Shown: piece by piece, positions 50,801 to 60,000 of the stretch
How positions within the stretch are numbered: position 1 is the stretch's first letter
Layout of the letters: the number at the start of each line of letters is the position of its first letter
Assembly (NCBI GenBank): GCA_037447655.1
Contig: JBBHKE010001784.1
Coordinates: 312,001 to 372,000 of the forward strand
Direction of reading: 5' to 3'
Source: Zygnema cylindricum
Lineage: Eukaryota > Streptophyta > Zygnematophyceae > Zygnematales > Zygnemataceae
DNA length: 60,000 nt
Notes under the pieces: model-generated
Told to the model about the DNA's origin: nothing
Database searches by the model: none
What the model saw: only the letters and a program-made list of their open reading frames with translations
Made by a program: the position numbers and the translations under genes

Positions 50801-53559
50801 GGACAGGGAGGGAGAGGGAGGATCCACTTATCTCATTTGTGATGGGTTCGGAATAGGTGTTGACGACATTATCTCATGTTTGTCCTAACCAGAATTTGTT
50901 GATTTAGTCTAAAAAGCCTCTAAATGTACTTAGTTCTCAAGTTTACTTACGACTAGATCAATTAATCTGGAGTTGATCCAAAGTAATAGTGACTACATAC
51001 TTTCGGACATGTATGCAGAAGAATCAAGGAAACATTTCATTCATATCTTTTGTCAAGACCTTTATTGAAAGTCTTGTAACTGCTCAGTGTTATTATTGTA
51101 TGTGTATTTATTCCCAGTCTAGCAAACCAAGAATGCAAATTTCTGGAGTGCGCACTCTAGATCCAATTTACAGTAAAAAGTAAATTGGATTGTAAAAATT
51201 CAGGTTAATACTTGCAAAAGAAAGAAGGAATGCTGATTGTGGTCCACACTAATTAAGTAAATAAAGTAAATAAACAAATATATAAGTAAATAAAGACTCT
51301 AGACCACACTTAGTAAGGGAGATAAAATAAAAATATATGTAGCCTAAAAATATAACCTTGTAAATAAACCTGAAAAAAATTGTACATATAACCTATATAA
51401 ATACAGCCTGTATAGAGCTTAATATTTGAAAAGGTGTCATATAACTTTGAGTATTAAGCATTCCTTCCTTGACAACACAAATAATAGAAACCATTTCTCG
51501 CTTGAAAGCTGGCAATATTGTGTAGTCCATACCTCGTTATCGCTACAAAAAAAAAGTAAAACGATACACGACTGTTTATTATTGTATCAATTTTTATCGC
51601 TATTTTTTTGATATGCTGCACAGCTCTAATAACATACACCATTTTTTGCTTGACAGGTGGCAATCGAATGTAGATCATCTGTCGCTTGATTGATGGCATT
51701 TTCTTAGGGCTTTTTAAGGCTTTTTCTAATCATATAAACCATTTAGACCACTCTTTGCTTGCAGACCATCTGTTGCTTCAGAGATGGCAGTTTTTAGTGT
51801 CACTTTTAGGGTTTTTTTTGTTTTAGAACCATAAAAACCTTTAAGACCAGTCTTTTCCTGACAGTCTAATATAAATTATGTACGCCAGTCTTTGCCTGAC
51901 AATGTTATATAAACTATTTAGACCGTTCTTTGCCTGAAAGTAAAATATGGACCATATAAATCATTTTTTTGCCTGACAGTATAATATAAACCATATATAG
52001 CATTCTTTTGCCTGACGGTATAATATAGACCATATAGACCATTCTTTGCCTGACGGTGAAACATAAACAAAACTTTGCCTGACAGTAAAATATAAACCAT
52101 ACGGACCGTTCTTTGCCCAACAGTATAACTGTAAAGACCATTCTTTTGCTAACAGGTGGCGGCGTCAGTATTGGCCCGTAGTTGCGGTACATTTGAGCAT
52201 CAGCAAATGGTGGCGGCTTCCGGGGGAATGAAGGCCCTGGTTCAATTGCTGAATGGGTCCACAAAAAAACGACAAGCGGCTCTTGATGCTCTGGCGGCCA
52301 TGATTAGAGACAATCCTCAACAAGCAACTGCTTTTATTGGTGAGGAATCTTCACCGTAATTTTTTCTCTACATAATAGGAACTTGTAATGAGATAATCCT
52401 CAACAAGCAACTACTATTGTTGAGGGATCTTTGCCGTTGTTTCCTCTCTGTTTGTGAGAAAAACTTGTAACAAATGTCATTTTTGGGACTAAATGTAGTT
52501 TACGAACTTCATGACTAATATTATCGATGCAACGTTCCTGATGGGAATAGAGTTGACATAGTAGTCACTGGCATATTTGTTTTTTTGTAAGAAGATTATT
52601 CTTTGTTCCAGAAAATGCGGGAAGGAATTTTGGCGAAGTTAACTCTTTCATTGGTTTTCCATAGGGAGGAGAGGGGAGAGGAGAGAGAGAGGATAGGGAG
52701 AAGAGCAGGAGAGGAGAGGGAGCAAAGAGAGAAGGAGAGGAGCGGAGGCGAGCGAGGAAGTTGAGAGGGGGAAGAATGAGGGAGGATAAGTTCTAAGGTC
52801 CTCATAGACATTAAGTGGTGAACATGAAATGCATTACTTCGGCCAAACATTGTATGTGAAACTTTATATGTGATTTCGATAAACAATGCAGTGTTAGGCA
52901 TGTTAGCATTCCGCATAAAAAAAAACAAATGCAATTTGTTTCAGTCTTAACAAATTATATACTGAAAATTTCAAGCATAAATTCGCAATGTTTGACTCTC
53001 TGGTACAGTATAGAGAACTAGACATAAATACAAAAACAAATGGAGAATAAGTATAAAATCAAATGAAGAAATGGTCTATGAAGTCTACCTTTTCTTGTCC
53101 TGGAGAGAGGGAAAGCTGACTTGAGGATTGTTCAATATGCTGTTAGAGAGAAAGCAGACTAGTATTGCATAAAATATGGGAACTAAAAACATGTTGGAAA
53201 AGCTGTTTTATTGCTGTTCCCGTAAAACTGTAATTTAGGCTCTGAGGAAAAGGTGTCTATCTGGGTGTGAGATGAGTAAATACTTTTGCTAAAAAGGACA
53301 TTGTTGTACGTACAATAGCAGGAGGCTACATCCATCGGAAGGATAGAGCAAGAGGGGGTGAGGATGGGACGGAAATTCATGTGGGGGAGATTCCACGCGG
53401 AATGTGTTATTTATGCCACATTTCACGTTTTCCTGGAAAGAAAAAAGAAAATTTAATTTGGTTCGAAACAAAAAGAATGTCCTAATTTACATTTTCCCAA
53501 ACAAGAGAAAATCGTTATAGAAGCAACTATGTTTCTATAGTCATTGAAGCTCCTTCCAC

Positions 53560-53614
<55 letters not shown>

Positions 53615-56600
53615 TTTTTTTTGTACTTCATGAGATGCATTTTAGGCAGTCCTTGGACTTTTTTGTTCTTTTTTGGTAGTCTGACTTTATTTTAGTTTAA
53701 CTTATAGTTATGTATGCACGGTTGTCCAACCTTATTAATAGACGCTTATCATAATTTTAAACAGAGAAAAAATATTTTTCCTTGCTTGAACTATTCTTCC
53801 TTTCTTCCTTCCTTTCTTCCTTCCTTTCTTGATTTCTTTCTTCCTTGGGACGTGTATATGCTACAAGCTGAAAGAGGTTCGCCGATAGAAATGCTTCCAT
53901 CTCCGAAACTACACTCCCCATACCTTTTAGAGTTAATACACTCTAATAATATTATTTGGCCCAAGTGTTAAGGCTAATAATTCACTAACTCTAATAGCGG
54001 TGTGAGTAGTACACCACCCATGGCTATGAGAGTCAATAACACTAATTTTGTTGCGACTTTTTTGAACAAAGATCATTAAAATAGGTCAATACTACTTTTT
54101 AAGGGAGTGGACCACAATCCACGACTTCTCCCTACTCTAAATTAGTATTCGCATTTACACTAATAATTCCTTTACTCTAATAGCGCTGGACAGTATAGTG
54201 GGCGGTGCCTTAAATATCTTATTTACAATTAAGTTTTTTACTCTTTTTTCCCTTATTTGTTTAAGATGTTTTCAACATTGTGTCCATTTGTCCTTTGTCG
54301 TTTATCCTTTGTGAATTTTGTTTTATACGTACAAACCAGGAAAAAAAAAAAAGTCATTGGTCGAGCTGGGTGCAGAAATGGATGGAGGACAGTGGCTCGA
54401 CTTGGTTGTCCGTTTGGTAAAAGACATCGTGACTCGGTCACGTCTCCTCGCCTGTCTTTGTCTGACAAATATATGGAAAGCTTCTCCAATAGGATTGGGA
54501 CAGCACGATCTTTCTATGAAGGCGACTGTTTTGGCAATGTTGGTTAGGTTATCGCACGAAATAGGACAGGTAAGAAAAATATCGTAATTCTCTCTTTGCT
54601 CTCCCTCCTTCTCACTCTCTCTCCCGCCTCCTCTCTTTCACTCGCGCTCTCTCTCACTCTCCCTCTTGCCCTCTCCCTTCCTCTCTCTCCCTCTCTACGT
54701 CTCTTCTCCTCTCCCTCACTTTCTCCCTCTCCCTAACTCTCTCCCTCTCTCTCTCTCTTCCCCCCTTCTCTCGCTCACTCGCTCGCTCTTCCTCCCTCTC
54801 TCTCCACACTCTCCCCTCGCTCTCTCGCCTTTTCTCTCTCTCTCTTTCCCTCCCTTAGTTCATATTTTTTTTTCCATGTTTTCCTTTTTTCAAATGTTCT
54901 TTTTTTCAATTTGTCTTCAGGTGGGAGAAGAAGCTCCGGTTATTTTGGAAACGTTGGTTTCCGGGTCGGAGGAACTCCAAAAATTAGCTCTTTATGGAGA
55001 TGTTATACCCCTTTTAGCGGGGTTATTATCGACTAAAAGTGAAATTTCCCATCGTCAATTACAAGCAGTACTAAACGCCCTCGGAACCATTTGTTTTGAG
55101 CTCGAAGAATGTCGAAGGCAACTTTTGGAACATAAGGTGAGTAAACTTCTTCATATGTTTTTTAACTTTTTTTTCCGGTATTACGAGTAACGTTTCTATG
55201 TACTTTTGTTGATAATGAGGTATGGTTGCATGTGAATTTTTCTAGGATGAGTAATGTTTGGATATGTTTTTATGTATAATGAATAATGTTTGTATCTATA
55301 TTTTTTACCTATAATTTGTGATGTGTTTTCATATGTTTTTACCTATGATGAGTACTGTTTTTGAACTTCAATATTTATTCTATATGATGTTTATCAGGGA
55401 TTTATCAACATCAATTACTATTACATGTCGATAATGATCGAAATGATTCGATAATATTGTGTAGCTTTTCTCCATTATCATTCTATCATTATTACGATTA
55501 TTTTTTATTGATAAAAGCTTTGGTTTCAGTTGACATTTGAATTTTTATTACTTCACGTGTACAGAAGGTATACGTCGAAATTGTTATCTCATATATATTG
55601 TTAATTTATTGTTAATCTCATATATTCCCATTAATTTTTAAAGGTTATAGGAAAACCAGGAATATCTAAGGGTTTGTCCCAAACCTATATATCAGAAATA
55701 TGAAAAAATTACTGTAAGTTTCAAATATTTCATTTGCCAACGACATACTGCCCTCCCCCTCCCTCTCCCTCTCGCCCTCCCTCTCCCTCTCCCCCGCCCC
55801 CCCTCCCCCCTCCCCCTCCCCCTCCCTCTCCTCTCTTATAAGTTGTTAATCTAAACCCTTTTGAGGCTCGTATTTTTACCGTAAAAAATCCCCAAAACTG
55901 AGACCATTTGAATCGTCATTACTTAAACAAATAATAGGTAAACAAATAAAATGTAAACAGATTAAAAGAAAACAGTTAATAGGTAAACAGACAATTGGTA
56001 AACAAATTAAAAAGGAATGTTTTGTAATTTTTGTGTGTGTTTCCATGCAGGAATTTGTTTCAGTTTTGTCTTATATGAACCATGTGGAGGCAGGTGTCAG
56101 AACTGCCGCTTGTTCCGTAATACGGAGTTTGTCCCGTTCCGTAAAGGTACGGAAATTGTCAGTCTTTTATGTTGTCTTTTTTGCTACTCTTTTGTTACTC
56201 TTTTCGTTACATTTTTTTTATTTGTTGGATTTTTATTTTTTTTGCTACACCTTTTTATTTGGTCTTTTTTTTTTCTTCTTTTTTGTTACAAAATCTCTTT
56301 TTCCATTTTTTGGATTTCTGGATTTTGGGATAATTGGATTTTTGGATTTTTTGTTTTTTGGGTTTTTAGGTTTTTGGTTTATTTTTTGGTTTTTTTTTCT
56401 TTTTGATGGGGTTTCCCATGTGACAGAATTTACGGACAGGGATGGCCAGTGAAAGAGTGGTCCTCCCTCTCGTCCGACTCCTCCAAGATTCCTCTCCCGG
56501 GGTTCAGGTAAATTATCCATTTTTCGTAAACTCTTTATTTTTATTTTTATTAGGTTTCTCGAGGTTTTCAAGGTTTTCTGTATTTTATTTAAAAAAAATA

Positions 56601-59199
56601 CAAAAAAAAACTGAGGTTTTATCAAGTTTTTGTCGGGGTTTTTCATGTTTTTGTTCCGTCTTTTTCTAGGTTTCTTCAGAATTCCTCTTCCGGGATTCAG
56701 GTAAATTTACCCATTTTTCTTATTCTTTTACAATTTTTGTATAGTTTTTAGGTTTTTTCTTGGTTTTTTCTAGGTTTTTGGAGACAATTCTAGGTTTTTT
56801 TAGAATTTTATAAGTTATTTTAGATTTGTTTTTTGAGGTTTTTTTTGAGTTTGTTTGTGTTTTCATTTTTTAGGGTTCGAGATTCTTATGGAAAAAAAAT
56901 GACGACGTCACATAGATAATCATCAAATATCCTAAATAAAATGCACATCCTCTCTCCCCCTCCCCCCTCTCCCTCCCCCTCCCCCTCCCTCTCTCCCTCC
57001 CTCTCCCCTCCCTCTCTCCCTCCCTCCCCCCCCCCCTTCCCTCTCCCCCTCCTCCTCTCCCTTTCCAGGCCTCGGCGTTATCGGCTCTATGTAACACAGT
57101 TTTGGACTTCACTCCTTCCAAATCTACCTCTCTTCAAGCCGGACTCCTCCCTCTCCTCGTCTCTCTCTCTCGTTCCATGGACACCAATCTCCGTTTAAAT
57201 TCCGTTTGGGCGTTGAAAAATCTCGCCTTTATGGCGGAATTGGGAGTAAAGGACAAAATTTTGAAAGAATTGACAGCGGAGGGACTTGTCAATCTGGTAC
57301 AAGGTGAGAGAGGGAGAGGGAGAGGGAGGGAGAGGAGAGGGGAGGGAAGGAGCGGGAGAGGGAGAGGGAGGGGGAAGGAGAGGGAGAGGGAGAAAGAGAG
57401 GGAGAGGGAGGGGGAAGGAGAGGAAGAGGGAGGGAGAGGGGGGGAGAGGGCGAAGGCGAGGGAGAGGGAGAGGGAGAGGGGAAAAAAAAAAGTAAAACCT
57501 TGACTCGAAAGCTCTGAATTGTGCAGTCCTTGAAGAATTTGCAATTAGGGACTTGTTAAACTTGTGCACGGTGAGGGAGAGGGAGAGGAAGAGAGAGAGG
57601 GGGAAGGAGAGGGAGAGTGAGAGGGAGAGGGAGAGGGTGAGGGAGAGGATTGGATTTACAGAAGTAGAAAAATCCTGGACATGTTTTCACATATTCTCTC
57701 TCTCTCTCTCTCACTCTTCCTCTCCCTCTCTCTGTCATCGTGGACATCTCTCACCCATATAACCTGACGGCCTTTTTTTCCGCAGATCCCGAGGAGGATA
57801 TTCAGGAGCAGGCTCTGGGACTGATCCGGAATATCACTCACGGAAAAACGGAGGACATAGAACGGATAACGGAACTGGAAGGAGGAGCCATTCTGTCGGC
57901 CGTGGAGCGCCAGCTGGCGTGCGCTCGGAAACCTTCGGTTTGCTTACAGGTGATTTATCCTATTTATCAGTTTGTGATTTTTTCATTTTTTTATTTTTTC
58001 ATTTTGTCAACTTTCGGTTGTATCAATTTTTCATTTTATAATCTCGACAAGTTATAAGTTTGTATATCAGTTTTTCATGTTATCAGTTTGACAATTGTTC
58101 ACTTTGTGTTTATCAGTTTGTCAATTATCAATTTGAGAATTATGAAATTGACAATTGACAACTTTTCAAGTTGTCAACGAATTCAATTTATCACGTTATC
58201 AATTTATCAATATTGTGAGTTATCAATTTTTATATTTATCAACGTCACAATTTGTCCACATGTGAATATATCAATTTCACACTTTTATCAGTTTGGTAGT
58301 TTATCAATTTGAGAACGTAATGAATTTGTCAATTTTGCTTTTTTTCAGTCTTTACAAATTTTTCAACTTCTTGAAGCTTTCGACTAAAAGGAACAACTTA
58401 TTTGCCGGAGTTTTTTTTTTAACTGTTTTGTAACTTTCAACATTAATCCACCAGTTTTTCGGCAATTCTCTTCTATTTAAACTTTTTTTCTTTGTTTATT
58501 TAGTTTTTTTTAACTTAACTCATCTTCGTCTCTCTCTTTTTCTTTTTCTTCTTCTTTTCTCCCTCTCTCCCTCTTTTCCCCCCTCTCCGTCTCCCTCTCC
58601 CTCTCTCAGGCGATAATGACGATAAGCAATATTGCCACCGGAAGCCCTTCACAAAAAGACAAAGTCGTAGAGATTTTATTTCCGGAAGGTTCCTCGCAAC
58701 CGGAAGGTCCTCTCTCCTCTCTCCTCCATCGGTTTTTCCACGATTCGTCGTTTTGTTCTCTCCCTCTACGCATGGCGGCGCTTTTTTGCATCGAAAATTT
58801 GAGTCGTCCTGTAGTGCCAGCTGGCAGGATGAGAGTGGAGAGGATGGAGAGAGGGGGAGTGGAGCAACAATTGGTTTTGTGTACGGAAGATTCCTGTTTA
58901 GAAATAAAGGTAAGAGGAGAGGAAGTTTCCCGGGGAGAGAGAGGAGAGGGAAGATTCTTGGGGAGAGAGAGGGGAGGAAGATTCTTGGGGAGAGGGAGGG
59001 GAGGAAGGTTCCTGGGGAGAGATAGGGGAGGGAGAGAGAGGGGAGGGGGAGCATAGGAAGGTTCTTGGGGAGAGAGAGGGGAGGGGGGGGGGTGGGGGGA
59101 GAGGGGGGGGGGAGGGGGGAGGGGGGGGGAGGGAGAGGGGGAAGGAGGGGGGAAGGGAGAGGAGAGGAAGGACAATTGGTGTTGTATATGGACGAATCA

Positions 59200-59232
<33 letters not shown>

Positions 59233-59752
59233 GAGGTTGAGAGAGGTAGAGAAGAGGAAGGTGAGATATAAGTGAGAGGGAAGGGAAGGAAAGGTAAAGA
59301 AAATAGAAGAGAGTAGGTAAAGAAAATAGAAGAGGGTAGAAGCTGAATGGGAAAATGGGGGGTAGAGAAAGGTAAGTTCTAAAATGAGGCGAAAGGGAGT
59401 GGAAAGGAGAGGAGAGGAGAGGAAAAGGAGGGAAATAAAAGGGAAAGGAGAGGAGAGGATAGGGAGGGGAATGAGTGGGATAGTCTTTTCGGTGAGATCG
59501 TTTTGAAAGTTTCACTTTTTACAAAAAAAACTTGCAATATTTTATTTTTTTTGGGTAGTTTGTAGTTCTTAGGAGGGATTGGTTCCATTTTTTTTTCTTA
59601 ATCAAAGTTGAATCTGGGAGATACTTTTTTTTTTTTTTTCTCTCTTAAGTTTGGTAGGTATATCGTAATTTTTTTTTTTTTTTTCTGTTTTTCTCCAGAG
59701 TCGTGCAGAGGTCGCCCTCGAGAATTTTGCCGCTATAAAAAGAATGAAATAA
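47877..59752 (+). CDS. ARMC8: ARMC8/Gid5 homologue, armadillo scaffold of the GID/CTLH E3 ligase (12 exons)
   Basis: Exons: 47877-48046, 48971-49133, 50142-50276, 52156-52339, 54340-54569, 54921-55136, 56051-56146, 56428-56508, 57069-57303, 57786-57949, 58610-58909, 59699-59752. All introns are GT-AG and the phases agree (2,0,0,1,0,0,0,0,1,0,0). Total is 2028 nt, 675 aa; the human protein is about 660-673 aa. Collinear matches to animal ARMC8 include IIGNKTKKLSYIKLGAVPR, VIRSLSRSVK then NLRTGM, SALCNTVLDFTPSK and LRLNSVWALKNLAFMAELGV. Stacked armadillo helices are visible throughout. Family role: a cytosolic/nuclear adaptor that connects the RING core of the CTLH complex with the substrate receptor Gid4. 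The ATG at 47877 is chosen because it opens the conserved exon. The last exon encodes only 17 residues (SRAEVALENFAAIKRMK), matching the short conserved end. Nothing in the frame is broken. Confidence 0.93.
48058..48176 (+). repeat. Tandem 20-bp repeat in ARMC8 intron 1
   Basis: About six units of GGTGAGGGAATTAGGGTT type right after the donor. The first unit overlaps the donor context (AAGTTTGGTGAGGG). Telomere-like only by TTAGGG content. Confidence 0.8.
49091..49400 (+). repeat. Tandem copies of exon 2 end plus donor (intron 2)
   Basis: The 3' end of exon 2 with its donor (CTCATCTTTTAAGAACGC ... GATGATAAGGTGTGGAAAA) recurs at 49192-49292 and 49293-49400, period about 101. Copy 2 has GATGATACGGTTTGGAAAA and copy 3 has AATGATGAGGTATGGAAAA. 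A fourth, weaker copy of the downstream half lies near 49420-49490. Only the first copy joins the conserved reading frame. Confidence 0.85.
49798..49940 (+). repeat. GGGAGGA-rich tract in intron 2
   Basis: Imperfect (GGAGGGA)n. Open frames over it are artefacts. Confidence 0.9.
50375..50422 (+). repeat. Duplicate of exon 3 end plus donor (intron 3)
   Basis: 48 bases match 50229-50276 (the end of exon 3) with about seven differences, followed by GTCAGT as donor. Downstream flank is also duplicated (TTTAACATACTAAAAGGCTT) and a third flank copy follows from about 50507. Period about 146. Confidence 0.88.
51640..52155 (+). repeat. Array of acceptor-like copies at the end of intron 3
   Basis: About nine near-copies of a 36-55-bp unit with CTTTGCCTGACAG and ATAATATAAACCATATAGACC lead up to the true acceptor TTTTGCTAACAG at 52155. 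The copy at 51645-51660 reads TTTTTTGCTTGACAGGTGGC, so it also contains the first bases of exon 4. Confidence 0.88.
52392..52475 (+). repeat. Duplicate of exon 4 end and following intron (intron 4)
   Basis: GATAATCCTCAACAAGCAAC copies GACAATCCTCAACAAGCAAC at 52309, period 83, and continues with GGATCTTTGCCGT against GGAATCTTCACCGT. The donor is lost in the copy (TTGAGG for GTGAGG). Confidence 0.87.
52660..52775 (+). repeat. GA-rich tract in intron 4
   Basis: GGGAGAGGAGAGAGAGAGG-type purine run, about 115 bases. Confidence 0.9.
53566..53605. repeat. (TA)20 microsatellite in intron 4
   Basis: 40 uninterrupted TA bases followed by a T-rich run. Confidence 0.97.
54095..54200. repeat. Dispersed AT-rich repeat, copy 2 (intron 4)
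   Basis: Ordered matches to 42620-42730 (AGTGGACCA, CTAAATTAG, TTTACACTAATAATT, CTAATAGCG). Earlier in the same intron CTAATAATT and CTAATAGCGGTG at 53967-54003 repeat part of it. Confidence 0.5.
54590..54852 (+). repeat. CT-rich tract filling intron 5
   Basis: Imperfect CTCTCCCT repeats over about 260 of the 351 intron bases. Confidence 0.9.
55750..55833 (+). repeat. CCCTCT tract in intron 6
   Basis: C-rich pyrimidine run. The same intron also has imperfect repeats with TGTTTTTACCTATGATGAGT near 55240-55360. Confidence 0.85.
56677..56700 (+). repeat. Duplicate of exon 8 end plus donor (intron 8)
   Basis: 24 bases match 56485-56508 at 20 positions (ATTCCTCTTCCGGGATTCAG), then GTAAATTTACCCATTTTTC against GTAAATTATCCATTTTTC. 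Period 192. Confidence 0.88.
57304..57480 (+). repeat. GA-rich tract at the start of intron 9
   Basis: GAGAGGGAGAGGGAGAGGGAG-like purine run beginning inside the donor itself (GTGAGAGAGG). Confidence 0.9.
57529..57652 (+). repeat. Duplicate of exon 9 end, donor and GA tract (intron 9)
   Basis: TTGAAGAATTTGCAATTAGG and GACTTGTTAAACTTG copy the end of exon 9 (TTGAAAGAATTGACAGCGGA, GACTTGTCAATCTGG). They are followed by GTGAGGGAGAGG and a new GA tract, just like the real donor. Confidence 0.85.
57968..58330 (+). repeat. TATCAGTTT/TATCAATTT repeats in intron 10
   Basis: Loose tandem octamer repeat filling most of the intron. No coding signal. Confidence 0.7.
58910..59470 (+). repeat. G/GA-rich region of intron 11 with exon 11 remnant and G29 run
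   Basis: Begins with units of GGAAGATTCTTGGGGAGAGA type (period about 29). At 59171-59200 ACAATTGGTGTTGTATATGG copies the end of exon 11 (ACAATTGGTTTTGTGTACGG). At 59201-59229 there are 29 consecutive G. Confidence 0.85.
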
Positions 59753-59952
59753 ACCAAAAAAAAAAAAAGCGAGAAAAAAAGTTATCATTATTAGTCCTTT
59801 TTTTTAAATCTTTTTTTTTCGTGCTGTATTCATTTAATGTGTTCGACTGTTCTTAGTGGTCAAACACAGTCAAACACAACTGCAAATGTTTTTTTTATTT
59901 TCTCCCCTAAAATTTATTTTTTCCGTTTTCCTAAAGTTTTTTTTTTGTCATC

Positions 59953-59996
<44 letters not shown>

Positions 59997-60000
59997 TTTT
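59753..60000 (+). other. Downstream flank of the ARMC8 gene
   Basis: AT-rich 3' region with an AAATAAA-like word overlapping the stop and long T runs, the last of about 37 T ending at 59995. No other gene is visible before the edge. Confidence 0.6.

Noticed and set aside
56017-56452. Phe-rich membrane-like frames
   Set aside because: They read through T-rich introns 7 and 8. The real coding part is exon 7 (56051-56146) and exon 8.
57286-57495. Gly/Arg/Glu-rich small proteins in intron 9, and similar frames at 49667-50101 and 59065-59271
   Set aside because: Purine-tract artefacts inside introns.

Overview
This is a eukaryotic nuclear window from a repeat-rich streptophyte-type genome. The evidence is Ty1/copia and Ty3/gypsy chromovirus elements of plant type, hAT remnants, GT-AG introns, long low-complexity introns and one host gene. 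I cannot fix the species from sequence alone. The mix of CT/GA-rich introns, Arg-Glu-rich reading frames and dense LTR elements would suit a charophyte alga (Chara-like) or an early land plant; this is inference.

Layout. Positions 1-26428 hold a copia cluster of five elements, named here A, F, B, C and D. A (minus, 1-5148) runs off the left edge. A 40-bp satellite array (5141-6687) separates it from F (minus, 6688-7936), of which only the 3' LTR and RNase H end remain. B (plus, 7937-14147) has two LTRs and one uninterrupted 1478-aa polyprotein. C (plus, 14148-17774) lost everything from mid-integrase to mid-3' LTR. A second satellite array in the opposite orientation (17775-20536) separates C from D (plus, 20537-26428), which has both LTRs and many nonsense codons.

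Positions 26429-34410 carry minus-strand exon-like fragments of a gene or element I do not recognise. They are disrupted by frameshifts, a 1.7-kb pyrimidine tract, a solo LTR with a perfect GATCC target duplication (32433-33221), and a Ty3/gypsy chromovirus (34411-42185, minus). Positions 42186-47800 hold a tRNA-derived SINE-like unit, a dispersed repeat, a decayed hAT transposase (43836-45934) and a (TC)91 tract.

Positions 47877-59752 hold the one clear host gene: a complete 12-exon homologue of ARMC8/Gid5, the armadillo-repeat scaffold of the GID/CTLH ubiquitin ligase. All 11 introns are GT-AG with compatible phases, and the product is 675 aa.

The most unusual signals are three. (1) In six copia LTRs of two families the gag start codon lies inside the LTR, and the LTR/internal boundary always falls after the second base of a codon. 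(2) Introns of the ARMC8 gene repeatedly begin with tandem copies of the preceding exon's 3' end plus its splice donor, and one intron ends with an array of acceptor-like copies. (3) Three LTRs carry an antisense tRNA-like unit near their 5' end.
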